DNA of 64,000 nt from Methanoregulaceae archaeon UBA467 (lineage in GTDB: Archaea; Halobacteriota; Methanomicrobia; Methanomicrobiales; Methanospirillaceae). The position numbers were made by a program, and so were the translations under genes. The notes beneath the pieces were generated by a model. That model was not told the DNA's origin. It searched no databases and saw only the letters and a program-made list of their open reading frames with translations. Below are positions 17,559 to 25,409 of the stretch, one piece after another. The stretch's first letter is position 1. Each line of letters starts with the position of its first letter. The stretch spans positions 68,303 to 132,302 of the forward strand of contig DASP01000016.1 of assembly GCA_002503825.1 (NCBI GenBank). The letters are read 5' to 3'.

Positions 17559-18353
17559 TCATTCGAGGACTCGTGCCCCGGCTCCGTGAAGGATGATTTC
17601 CCCTTCTGCCAGCACGGACCGGGTCACCTTCTTCACCGGCAGGGAGGCGAGGGCCTTGATTATGTGGTACTGCCTTGGGTTCTGCATCACGGAAAGCTCA
17701 GTCCACCGGAGGGTTCCCTTTCCCGCATATGCCTTATCCACTTCCATGACCTGGGGGAACAGGATAAACTGGCTCAGGTCCGCTCCCGGGGCCCCAACCT
17801 TTGGAATATATCTCCACCCGATGGCATCACACGATTTGAACTGGAGTTTCGCTTGTTCCAGATCCTTCCCTGACAGGGGACTCTCCGCTTCAAACATCAT
17901 CTCAAGGAATGTATTCCCTTCGTAACTTACCGACGTGGCATAATGAGGCCGGTAAATATGCAGGTCCTCGATATCGGCAAAGATCTTCGGCACGCCGGTC
18001 TGCTCCCGCCCGGTAAGGATTGGGGCAGTCCTGTTCTCCCAGATCACCAGGGGATATGCAGCATCAACGTGATCCTTTTTTCCGATGAACCGGACGGGTG
18101 CAGACACGCTCACCAGGTTGTATTTCCCCCCGGCAAGCCAGTTGATCTCGGTCAACTGGTTCAAAGATACCTGCATTTCAGGTGCCAGTAGCTCGAGTTC
18201 TTCCGGGATGTAGCGTTCGAGTTCAGCACGTTCGGTCTCAAACGTCACACTCAACGTTGTTGCCTGTTGTGTTGCTTTAGAGGATGGATTGAAAATATCG
18301 CCGCCAAAATGGACGGGCATCATGTAGGACGAATCTTTTTGCAGTCGAAACAT
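17559..18353 (-). CDS. Acetoacetate decarboxylase family protein
   Basis: 264 aa. The ADC fold is suggested by the N-terminal MPVHFGG, the LSVTFETERAELERYIPEELE segment (family pattern for the first strand/helix), VWENRTAPILTGREQTGVPKIFAD with the region that holds the Schiff-base lysine in true ADCs, and the C-terminal TRSVLAEGEIILHGAGA. The lysine in TGVPKIFAD fits the catalytic position. The substrate is unknown; many homologues are not acetoacetate decarboxylases. A TATA-like box lies upstream, and the gene heads a small operon with the SDR stub and LLM oxidoreductase. Confidence 0.83.
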   Translation of the reverse strand: MFRLQKDSSYMMPVHFGGDIFNPSSKATQQATTLSVTFETERAELERYIPEELELLAPEMQVSLNQLTEINWLAGGKYNLVSVSAPVRFIGKKDHVDAAYPLVIWENRTAPILTGREQTGVPKIFADIEDLHIYRPHYATSVSYEGNTFLEMMFEAESPLSGKDLEQAKLQFKSCDAIGWRYIPKVGAPGADLSQFILFPQVMEVDKAYAGKGTLRWTELSVMQNPRQYHIIKALASLPVKKVTRSVLAEGEIILHGAGARVLE

Positions 18354-18381
18354 ATATTATCGCCCAATTATTTACAACGGA

Positions 18382-18389
18382 TATATAAA
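18382..18389 (-). promoter_or_regulatory. TATA box for the ADC-like operon
   Basis: On the minus strand the sequence reads TTTATATA inside a 40-bp AT-rich tract, about 30 bases upstream of the ATG at 18353. That spacing fits an archaeal promoter with a very short leader. Confidence 0.5.
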
Positions 18390-18497
18390 ATCTTATTTAA
18401 ACGTAATTGTTCAGCTCCGACCTCAGGATCTTAAGACAATGAAGTCATAATAACAATTAGTAGCTGAAAATAACCAGAATAACCAGAAATGTAACGG

Positions 18498-19134
18498 CAC
18501 TCCGGAAGTATACCCGGCAGCCTGTGTGATAGCGTAAAAGCCCGCCTGAAGAAGAGCAGTAACGCATTCGTGGTGTTCAGAGAGAAAGCTCAGGGGTTTA
18601 TGAACTTTATTGACTGGCAGGTAGCCGGTGATCACTTCGGGGTTGCTATTAAACAAAACGCAGTGACCCGGCGGATGAACAAGATGGGGAAGTATATCCT
18701 ATTCTATTTTGGGGACTCTGACTGGATGACCTGCCTCACCCTCTCCCGTGAAGGTGATGAGATCGGGAAGGCTTTCAAGGATTTAAAAAATGAGACCGAT
18801 CTTTTTCCTCTGAATACCCGGTAGTGAGAAGACAACCAGTGGGTTCATCTTTGTTGCTGTTCTGATCCTGAACATCCGGACCCGGTTGATGAATAAGATG
18901 AGAGTGGCCGGGCTTCCGGGCAAATATTCTGTGGAACTCCTCCTCCTTTCGTTGGATAAATTGAGAAAAATTACCATGGCAGACGGACAGGTCATTACCA
19001 CTGAAATGACTAAGAAGCAGCAGGATATCTTTGGAGGAGTTAAAAATATGCGCCAAATTTTTTCCGGGAGACAGATCAGAACAGATAAACGGAGCTTTAC
19101 GATACAGACCCTTTTTCTGAAAATTCTTTCCTGA
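18498..19134 (+). pseudogene. Decayed IS1634/IS4-type transposase, C-terminal part
   Basis: Conceptual protein across at least two frames. The first frame (about 18498-18823) contains FVVFREKAQGF, an RRMNKMGKYIL strand and SREGDEIGKAFKDLKNE, the YREKDxIExxFxxLKN pattern around the catalytic glutamate of IS4/IS1634 transposases. After a stop at 18822-18824 the homology continues one frame over (about 18826-19050: TTSGFIFVAVLILNIR, LLSLDKLRKITMADG, EMTKKQQDIF), the usual C-terminus. A frameshift plus loss of the N-terminal two thirds makes it inactive. It differs from the intact transposase at 33.2 kb, so it is a different element. Confidence 0.72.
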
Positions 19135-19732
19135 TCTGTTCCAGGCGTTCTTCCTGGAACCTGATATTCATGGCCATGCTCTTGATTGCAAGGCTGATCT
19201 CGTCGCTGACCTTGAGCTTGTCATCATTGATCTTATAGGTATTCTCAAGCAGTTTGAGCAGTCTCTTGCTGATGTCGATATTTTTTCTGAGCCGGGAGTA
19301 CTCGTCGATCGTCTTTTTTTCCACACCGGCGTCCTCGGCCATCTTCATGTCCATCTCGATGACACGGCGGCGGTTCAGAAGGCCCTCGATGGCGTCGTAC
19401 AGCTCGCGGTGCGTGATCGGCTTCATGATATAGTCTTCAATGTAGATGCCGTATTCCTGCGCCTCGCTTGGCGTGAGTTGTTTTGCAGTAAGCATCATCA
19501 CCGGGATCACTTTGAGGCCTGCAGTGTTTTTGATATGCATCAGCGTTTCCCAGCCGTCCATGGGCTCCATCATGATATCGAGAAGGATGAGATCGGGCTT
19601 GACCGTTTTAAGGATCTCCAGCGCTTCCTCTCCGCCGTATGCCGCGAGCGTACGGTAACCCCCCCGTTCGAGCATGGTAACGAAGATATCGACGATAAAG
19701 GGGCTGTCATCGATGACCATGACGGTATACAT
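19097..19732 (-). CDS. Response regulator (CheY-like receiver plus helical C-terminus)
   Basis: 211 aa. The receiver domain is residues ~1-120, with acidic pocket VIDDSP (D8/D9), phospho-acceptor Asp in LILLDIMME (about D55) and the MMLTAKQ and DYIMKPI motifs (conserved T and K). The remaining ~90 residues form charged helices (RLRKNIDISKRLLKLLENTYK) without a DNA-binding motif, so output is probably through protein contacts. The start overlaps the stop of the roadblock gene, implying co-expression. Its 3' end overlaps the decayed transposase. Confidence 0.9.
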   Translation of the reverse strand: MYTVMVIDDSPFIVDIFVTMLERGGYRTLAAYGGEEALEILKTVKPDLILLDIMMEPMDGWETLMHIKNTAGLKVIPVMMLTAKQLTPSEAQEYGIYIEDYIMKPITHRELYDAIEGLLNRRRVIEMDMKMAEDAGVEKKTIDEYSRLRKNIDISKRLLKLLENTYKINDDKLKVSDEISLAIKSMAMNIRFQEERLEQIRKEFSEKGSVS

Positions 19733-20091
19733 CAGAAACTCCCTCCGATCTCATTCGCCACCGCTTCAAGCGCGGTTACTGTCGGGGAAGCATCGGATTT
19801 CCTTCCGGTTACTGCCACGATCAGCAGCTTTTCACCCGCTCCCATGACGACTATCGTATTGTCTCTGGAGAAGATGGTTACCATGTCAGGTGATGCGGCC
19901 TTGATGATGGTGGATGCAGACTCTGCTGAGGCGAAGAGTGTGGCATTCATGGCTGCAAACCATGGTTCGTTGAACTCTGTCTGCATCGATTTTCCAAGCA
20001 TTATTCCATCACGGGAAATAAGGGCGCAGGCCGACACACCCTCAACTGCCGATATCTTTTCAATGAAGCCGTGAATTTTTTCTTTCAACAT
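19732..20091 (-). CDS. Roadblock/LC7 (MglB-like) domain protein
   Basis: 119 aa, a single roadblock/LC7 domain. It has an N-terminal helix (KEKIHGFIEKISAVEG), then GVSACALISRDGIMLG, a long helix (NATLFASAESASTIIKAA) and strands TIFSRDNTIVVMGAGEKLLIVAVT. In bacteria MglB acts on the small GTPase MglA; in archaea such proteins are linked to signalling and small GTPases. No GTPase is adjacent. It is co-transcribed with the response regulator. Confidence 0.88.
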   Translation of the reverse strand: MLKEKIHGFIEKISAVEGVSACALISRDGIMLGKSMQTEFNEPWFAAMNATLFASAESASTIIKAASPDMVTIFSRDNTIVVMGAGEKLLIVAVTGRKSDASPTVTALEAVANEIGGSF

Positions 20092-20322
20092 ATCAGTTCA
20101 ACCATCCTCTGCTCAGGTATGATAAAGACATATGGAAATTACTCTCATTTCATATTTCTTATGTGTGTACGGGTAGTGGATGAAAGAGTATATAACACCC
20201 CCTGTCATCGTTCCCGGGCCGGTCAGATGGTCCCTGTCCGGTACCCGGGCTCGTGCAGGTAAGAGTGCCATGAAATGCCAAAGAGAAGATACATAAGGAA
20301 TATCGACGAATAAAATAAGAGC

Positions 20323-20396
20323 GGGGCCATAGGGTAGCCTGGCCATCCTAGGAGACTGGGGGTCTTCTGACCTGCGTTCAAATCGCAGTGGCCCCA
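20323..20396 (+). tRNA. tRNA-Pro (anticodon GGG)
   Basis: Cloverleaf drawn by hand: acceptor GGGGCCA/TGGCCCC perfect over 7 bp; D-arm GGGT/ATCC; anticodon stem GGAGA/TCTTC with loop CTGGGGG (anticodon GGG); T-arm CTGCG/CGCAG with loop TTCAAAT; discriminator A at 20396. No intron, and CCA is not encoded. Confidence 0.93.
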
Positions 20397-20427
20397 TTAT
20401 TCGTTTTTAAAAAGGAGAAACCGCCCC

Positions 20428-21282
20428 ATGAAACTTGATCACCGGTGTTTTGACTGTCTCCTCTCCCGCGTGGCACTGGAGTGCAGCCTGTGTGACGCCA
20501 GCCCCGAACTGACCCGGGAGACCGTTGCTTCGTGCAGGGAACTCCTTCTGGACCTGCGAAACAGGCCGCTCCTCCACCCCGAGATTGCCAGTGCGATCCA
20601 CCGGAGGGCATATGAGGCACTCGGCAGTAAAGACCCGTTTGCCAGGTTAAAGAAGGAGGGGAACCAGGAGGCCCTCGGGGTCTGCAGGGCGGTCCGGCCC
20701 GGCCTGTCAACGTTTAAAGACTTTGTCCTGGCCAGCATTATTGGAAATACCTTCGATTACGGGGTAAGTTCGCATAATGTGACAGGAAATTTCATGGAAT
20801 TTTTCAGACAGGAATTTGCAGCAGGTTTAACTATCGATGATACTCCGCGTATCTTTGAAAAAATATCCCGCGTGGTCTATTTCACCGATAACTGCGGTGA
20901 GATCGTCTTCGACCGCCTGCTCCTGGAATTCCTGAAAAAGAGCGGGGCCAGGATTACACTCGCGGTGCGGGACGCCCCGATCCTGAATGATGCAACCATG
21001 GCAGAGGTCAGGGAGTTTGGCCTCGACCGCTACGCAGATGATGTGACCACCACCGGCTGCGGGTCTGAACTGGGTGTGAGACTGGACTGTATGCCGCCCC
21101 TCCTCTCCGGTGCGATGGAGGACTGCACACTTGTCATCGCCAAGGGAATGGCGAATTACGAATCACTGTCAGAATATTCCGGGCTTCCCCCGGTGGCGTT
21201 TCTGATGTCGGTGAAATGCGAGCCGATCGCAGAAGAAGTCGGCGTCCCACGCGGCTCGAAGATTGCACTGTTGCGGGAATAG
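20428..21282 (+). CDS. DUF89/ARMT1-family damage-control phosphatase
   Basis: 284 aa. The N-terminal Cys-rich start (CFDCLLSRVALECSLC) is typical of archaeal DUF89 subfamily I. The metal-binding core contains TDNCGEIVFDRLLLEFL (about 152-168), VRDAPILNDATMAEVREFGLD (about 178-198) and AKGMANYESLSEYS (about 237-250). DUF89 proteins are metal-dependent phosphatases acting on damaged phospho-metabolites. The physiological substrate in methanogens is unknown. It lies 31 bases behind tRNA-Pro and may be transcribed with it. Confidence 0.86.
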   Translation: MKLDHRCFDCLLSRVALECSLCDASPELTRETVASCRELLLDLRNRPLLHPEIASAIHRRAYEALGSKDPFARLKKEGNQEALGVCRAVRPGLSTFKDFVLASIIGNTFDYGVSSHNVTGNFMEFFRQEFAAGLTIDDTPRIFEKISRVVYFTDNCGEIVFDRLLLEFLKKSGARITLAVRDAPILNDATMAEVREFGLDRYADDVTTTGCGSELGVRLDCMPPLLSGAMEDCTLVIAKGMANYESLSEYSGLPPVAFLMSVKCEPIAEEVGVPRGSKIALLRE

Positions 21283-22025
21283 CGGGAAATTCCGGTAACT
21301 GCAGGATTTCACGGCAGAGACCATTTCACACCGGCACCCCGCAATCCTGGCCTGATTCCAAAAACCCCGGATCATACTTTTCCCCGGGGCTGCTTCCGGA
21401 CCACCGGATTTTTACCACGTGTTTCAATGGGATAGTGCTGAAATGAATGGATAGGTGCGGGAAACCCGGGATAATAAAAAAACGGGCCCTGCCGGAACGC
21501 ATCATGTTCCTACACTATTCCTGCTGAGGTAAATATCTGAGGAATTCAAATGACCGGAAATACATGAAATCCCGGTATACGCAGTCAGGGAATTATCCGG
21601 CAATGTTACAGCTGATAATGGAGAGACACGTCTGTCCTGCCGGATTATATCACGATCAGTTCTAATTTTGCTGCACTCATTCCATTGACACTCCGGCGGC
21701 TGATTATTGGTGTAAAAATTGAAAAAAACAAAAAAATGGGCTTTTTTGAAACCCTTCTCGTTCTCTCACTATTCGTCTTTCGCCGCACTCTGCTTCAGGA
21801 CACTCCCGGGGCCGATGCCGGATGATCGTATGTGTGCGCCCCCATACTGCGACAGGGACCGTGGCTCAGGTTCTTATAAAAAATCATAAGACCCCGGTTA
21901 ACCCTGCCCACAGGACATCCCGGGGGGTGGGGCAGGGAGGGGTGAAACCCCACCTGTCAGGAAAATAGATCAAACAGGGTATCGAATTTAAGCTTTTCAA
22001 AAAAACAAAAAAAAACTGATTATTT
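21283..22025. other. Long intergenic region
   Basis: 743 bp without a credible gene on either strand. It contains A-rich runs near 21716-21738 and 22000-22016, and the structured repeat copy B (21840-21985). Otherwise I see no recognisable feature. Confidence 0.6.
21840..21985. repeat. Dispersed structured intergenic element, copy B
   Basis: Counterpart of the element at 10005-10195. CCCTGCCC (21902-21909) pairs with GGGCAGGG (21930-21937), one base pair longer than in copy A. GGGGT (21939-21943) pairs with ACCCC (21947-21951) around a GAA loop. It is followed by CCTGTCAG and CAACAGGGTAT-like blocks also seen in copy A. The conservation of pairing rather than only of sequence is the main evidence for a functional structure. 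Confidence 0.55.
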
Positions 22026-22631
22026 TTACATTACAGGATATGGTCCCTGTGAGACAATCGCCATTAAAAACGCTGCGGCAATGACGATCATCAGGACAAA
22101 TGCAATAATGACTGCGAGAAGCACTGCGATGGCGGCCTTCTGCGTTGACATATCGTGGAGTTCCCGGACACCGATGACACCTAGAATAATCGACCAGATC
22201 GCCCCGATCAACGACCCGACAAACGGTATCCAGCCAATCAGCATCGTGGGTGTGAGATTATAGAATACCGACTTCAGCGTCTCCCAGAACCCTTTTCTTC
22301 CACCCATGAGATAGACAAAGATATGGAGCCATATCCCGAAAAGAAAGGCGAATATGAGGGACATCGCGAGCAATATGAATATCATCAGGAAGACGAAGAA
22401 GACATCAAGTACGGCGGTCTGTGTCGGGTCTGCAAACGGGAAAAAAGAAAGGAACGGGTGCGTTACCGTCACCCGCAGCACGATCATGATTCCCATCAGG
22501 ACGGCATAAATCGCGCTGATGGCAAAGAAGTACTTTATGGTTTCCACGGGTGATTCATCCCTGACACCCCTGAAGGACGTGACGGGGTCAAAAAGGAAGC
22601 CCTTGATCTTTTCCAGAATTGAACTGGTCAT
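22026..22631 (-). CDS. Yip1-family membrane protein
   Basis: 201 aa with five predicted membrane helices (about residues 30-52, 70-100, 105-120 preceding a GRKGFWETLKSVFYN loop, 128-155, 165-195). The opening sequence ILEKIKGFLFDPVTSFR and the YNLTPTMLIGWIPFVG segment are characteristic of archaeal Yip1 domain proteins. Function is unknown in archaea; the eukaryotic relatives act in membrane trafficking. It is divergently transcribed from the NfeD-SPFH pair. Confidence 0.85.
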   Translation of the reverse strand: MTSSILEKIKGFLFDPVTSFRGVRDESPVETIKYFFAISAIYAVLMGIMIVLRVTVTHPFLSFFPFADPTQTAVLDVFFVFLMIFILLAMSLIFAFLFGIWLHIFVYLMGGRKGFWETLKSVFYNLTPTMLIGWIPFVGSLIGAIWSIILGVIGVRELHDMSTQKAAIAVLLAVIIAFVLMIVIAAAFLMAIVSQGPYPVM

Positions 22632-22793
22632 ACCAATCTCTTCACTTCCTGACTAAAAATAATTAGCGAATTCGTGCGGTGCGGAGCGCATGACGACCGG
22701 GCCTGACGGCCAGGCAACTTTTCCGTTCATGCATGATCCCGGGTTTTTTTTGTTCCAGAGTATTTTTCAATAGCTTCATCCAAACCATTGCAC

Positions 22794-23270
22794 ATGGTCG
22801 AGCTTCTCGGTCTTTCGTTTGGGTGGCTCCTTATCGTGTTTGGGGTGGTGCTCCTGATAATCGAGACCCTCAACCCCGGCTTTTTCATAGCAGTGCCCGG
22901 GACGGTGATGATCATCCTCGGCATACTGCTGGTCATCGGGGTCGATGTCTTTAACAGCCCGTACGGGGTCGTCGTCGGTGTGGCTATCGCCATTATCGCA
23001 TCGATCGTCACTATCCTGATATACCGGCGGATTAACCCGGGTGACCAGTCCCCGACAACCATCAGCCGTGACTCGCTGATCGGGCGGGAGGGGCCGGTTA
23101 TAAAAAAAGTCGTTCCGGGTTCTATCGCAGGAAAAGTTCTCATTGCAGGGCAGGAATGGAGTGCCCGGAGTGAAGAAGGCGATATCCCGCAGGGAAAGAC
23201 CGTCAGGGTCGTCCGGTCCGAAGGGGTCCATATCGTCGTTATCGAGGTGAAACAGGATGGCAGTATTTGA
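22794..23270 (+). CDS. NfeD-family membrane protein
   Basis: 158 aa from ATG 22794 (the in-frame TTG six bases upstream is less likely). Three N-terminal hydrophobic helices (LSFGWLLIVFGVVLLII, FFIAVPGTVMIILGILLVI, VVVGVAIAIIASIVTILIY) are followed by a C-terminal OB-fold (LIGREGPVIKKV, GKVLIAGQEWSARSEE, VRVVRSEGVHIVV). NfeD proteins partner SPFH proteins in membrane microdomains. The stop overlaps the SPFH start by 14 bases, the classic paired arrangement. Confidence 0.92.
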   Translation: MVELLGLSFGWLLIVFGVVLLIIETLNPGFFIAVPGTVMIILGILLVIGVDVFNSPYGVVVGVAIAIIASIVTILIYRRINPGDQSPTTISRDSLIGREGPVIKKVVPGSIAGKVLIAGQEWSARSEEGDIPQGKTVRVVRSEGVHIVVIEVKQDGSI

Positions 23271-24378
23271 GACGCTTATAACAATATTTCTGATTCTTGC
23301 AATTGTGATTATCTTTGCCCGCGGGGTGGTCATTATCCAGCCATACGAGCAGGGCCTCCAGATCAGGCTGGGGCGCTACCTCGGGCGGATGAACCCCGGG
23401 TTCCGGTGGGTCATCCCGCTGATCACGAACGTTGTGAAACTGGACTTAAGGACGTACGTGATGGATGTCCCGTCACAGGAAGTGATTACCAAGGATAATT
23501 CTCCCACAAATGTCGATGCTATCGTATACATCCGGGTCATCGACCCTGAAAAAGCATTTTTCGAAGTCTCCAATTACCGCATGGCAACCGTCGCACTTGC
23601 CCAGACCAGCCTGAGGGGTATCATCGGCGACATGGAACTCGATGAAGTGCTCTATAACCGTGATGTCATCAACACCAAGCTCCGGGATATACTGGACAGG
23701 GAGACCGACCAGTGGGGTGTCAAGGTCGAACGGGTCGAGATAAAGGAAGTCGACCCGGTCGGGGCGGTCAAGCAGGCCATGACCGAACAGACTGCTGCGG
23801 AGAGGGCCCGAAGGGCTGCAATTCTCAGGGCCGATGGTGAAAAGCGGTCTGCCATCCTGAAGGCCGAAGGAACAAAGAGGAGCATGATACTCGAGGCCGA
23901 AGGTGACCGTCAGAGCAAGGTGCTCAGGTCCGAAGGGGAACGGATATCCCGGATACTGATGGCGCAGGGTGAGGCACAGTCACTCCGTATCATCTCTGTC
24001 GGTTCGCAGCCGCTTGACAAGCGGGCAATCACGGTCCTTTCCCTCGACGCGTTAAAACAGATGGCAAACGGGCAGGCGACAAAGATCATCTTCCCGTTCG
24101 AGATCTCATCGCTGATGAAACAGGCGGCACGGTTCATAGGTGCCACGGAGGAGATGCCGGGCGAACCACTCCCGTCGAACATGCCCGGAAACGAAATTCT
24201 CGGCCCAATCCCTACCATGGACGAGGTACGGGAAATATTAAAGGAGATGGACAAGACGATCCGGACCGAGATCGGGGTCGACGAGCTCAAGGATATCGGT
24301 AAGACCCATAAAAAGACAGGATCGGATTTAATTGAAGACCTTGAGGGTATTGTCGGTGAAACCGAAGAGAACCGGTAA
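23257..24378 (+). CDS. SPFH/band 7 (stomatin/paraslipin-like) protein
   Basis: 373 aa. An N-terminal membrane anchor (LITIFLILAIVIIFARGVVII) is followed by the SPFH domain (EQGLQIRLGRYLGRMNPGFRW, VPSQEVITKDN, AQTSLRGIIGDMELDEVL). A long charged helical region repeats ILRADGEKRSAILKAEG and ILEAEGDRQSKVLRSEG-type units (about 185-245), expected to form coiled coils in the oligomer. The final ~100 residues are acidic and less conserved. The role is membrane scaffolding with NfeD. The translation stop sits in a short CCGG-TAAA-CCGG hairpin before a T-run. Confidence 0.93.
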   Translation: MAVFETLITIFLILAIVIIFARGVVIIQPYEQGLQIRLGRYLGRMNPGFRWVIPLITNVVKLDLRTYVMDVPSQEVITKDNSPTNVDAIVYIRVIDPEKAFFEVSNYRMATVALAQTSLRGIIGDMELDEVLYNRDVINTKLRDILDRETDQWGVKVERVEIKEVDPVGAVKQAMTEQTAAERARRAAILRADGEKRSAILKAEGTKRSMILEAEGDRQSKVLRSEGERISRILMAQGEAQSLRIISVGSQPLDKRAITVLSLDALKQMANGQATKIIFPFEISSLMKQAARFIGATEEMPGEPLPSNMPGNEILGPIPTMDEVREILKEMDKTIRTEIGVDELKDIGKTHKKTGSDLIEDLEGIVGETEENR

Positions 24379-24400
24379 ACCGGCTCCCTAATTTTTTTTT
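24371..24400 (+). terminator. Hairpin plus T9 behind the SPFH gene
   Basis: CCGGTAAACCGG (24372-24383) spans the stop codon and is followed by nine T at 24392-24400. Poly-T tracts terminate archaeal transcription, so this is a likely transcript end for nfeD-SPFH. Confidence 0.55.
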
Positions 24401-24731
24401 AACAGAGTTAATCAGGCACATCTTTTCTGCCTGAACCTGTGCCGCCCTGCCTGGCATCATGCATGTTTTTTTCCTCATCGCAGTTGTACAGAGCCTGCAA
24501 CGAGGATATTCTTCCCATACTCCTGCACCATTGACTTTATCATCGCAACAGGCCGGGTGCTGCCGGTGATAACAGGGGGATTCTGCCTGGTATGATACCG
24601 GAATCGATCCGCCACCCGTCAATCGCGGGATGGTTTGAAAGAAGGGTATCACACCGGCTCGCCGTTCCTGTCCGGGTGAATAAAAAAACGTCTGAAATTT
24701 TTTTTTTGGTGAATCGGGCGCTCAGATTTCT

Positions 24732-24920
24732 TCAGATTTTCTCAATAGTGACCCTGACCCGGTCACCTGCCTTGATCCCGTGTCCCCTGGGGACATCGAT
24801 GTTAAACCAGAGGCATCCCGGATCGTCCTGCGTATTGTCCTGTGACATCAGGCAGTCCTTGTGCTCATTGATAGTCGCAACGAACTCGACACCGGTCTCA
24901 ATCTCTGCAATTTTTTGCAT
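24732..24920 (-). CDS. Small OB-fold-like protein of unknown function
   Basis: 62 aa. It starts MQKIAEIETGVEFVATI and ends VPRGHGIKAGDRVRVTIEKI, a pattern resembling small beta-barrel/TRAM-like domains. Only one Cys pair (C23, C35) is present. It has its own AT-rich upstream region and is separated by 27 bp from the next minus-strand gene, so they may be co-transcribed. I recognise no specific family. Confidence 0.6.
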   Translation of the reverse strand: MQKIAEIETGVEFVATINEHKDCLMSQDNTQDDPGCLWFNIDVPRGHGIKAGDRVRVTIEKI

Positions 24921-24947
24921 ACAAAAAATAGTTACGGGATATTAAAT

Positions 24948-25199
24948 TTATACCGGCCTTGACGTTACCATCCAGGTCGTGCTGTTCGAGTAACTCCATT
25001 TGATAATGGCGAGCTCCTGACAGATTTCAGAGAGGATCGCCATATTCGTACCCACCTCTTTCGGGGAGAGCCCCAGTTCCTTTGCAATATACTTCGACTT
25101 GAAGTAGTGCTTGCCTTTTTCCAGACCGGAGTTGAGGTACTGGATTATCATGTGCTGGGTATCGTTGTATTTTTCACGGATTTTTCGTGTTGCCTTCAT
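24948..25199 (-). CDS. Small winged-helix-like DNA-binding protein
   Basis: 83 aa. Helix-turn-helix-like pattern: DTQHMIIQYLNSGLEKG, then FKSKYIAKELGLSPKEVGTNMAILSEI (the recognition helix region), and a C-terminal strand TWMVTSRPV. This resembles the small DUF7123-type archaeal proteins. No ligand domain is present. The upstream region (25200-25330) is very AT-rich and may hold an autoregulatory site, but I see no clear palindrome. Confidence 0.72.
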   Translation of the reverse strand: MKATRKIREKYNDTQHMIIQYLNSGLEKGKHYFKSKYIAKELGLSPKEVGTNMAILSEICQELAIIKWSYSNSTTWMVTSRPV

Positions 25200-25409
25200 A
25201 TGCTCACCTCAGCAATTGAGATCTGTTATTTATGAGCCTCTATAAATAAATAACTATTCTTTCTGGACAGCAGAAAGGTATTATATAGGGACAATTGTGA
25301 AAAAAACTTAAAATTTTGATTTTTCACCTGCACTAACCCCAGGGAAACATAGTGCACCTGTGCGCGGTCTGCGGCACAGGGCACCGCTCCCGATCTGCTT
25401 CACCGTGTA

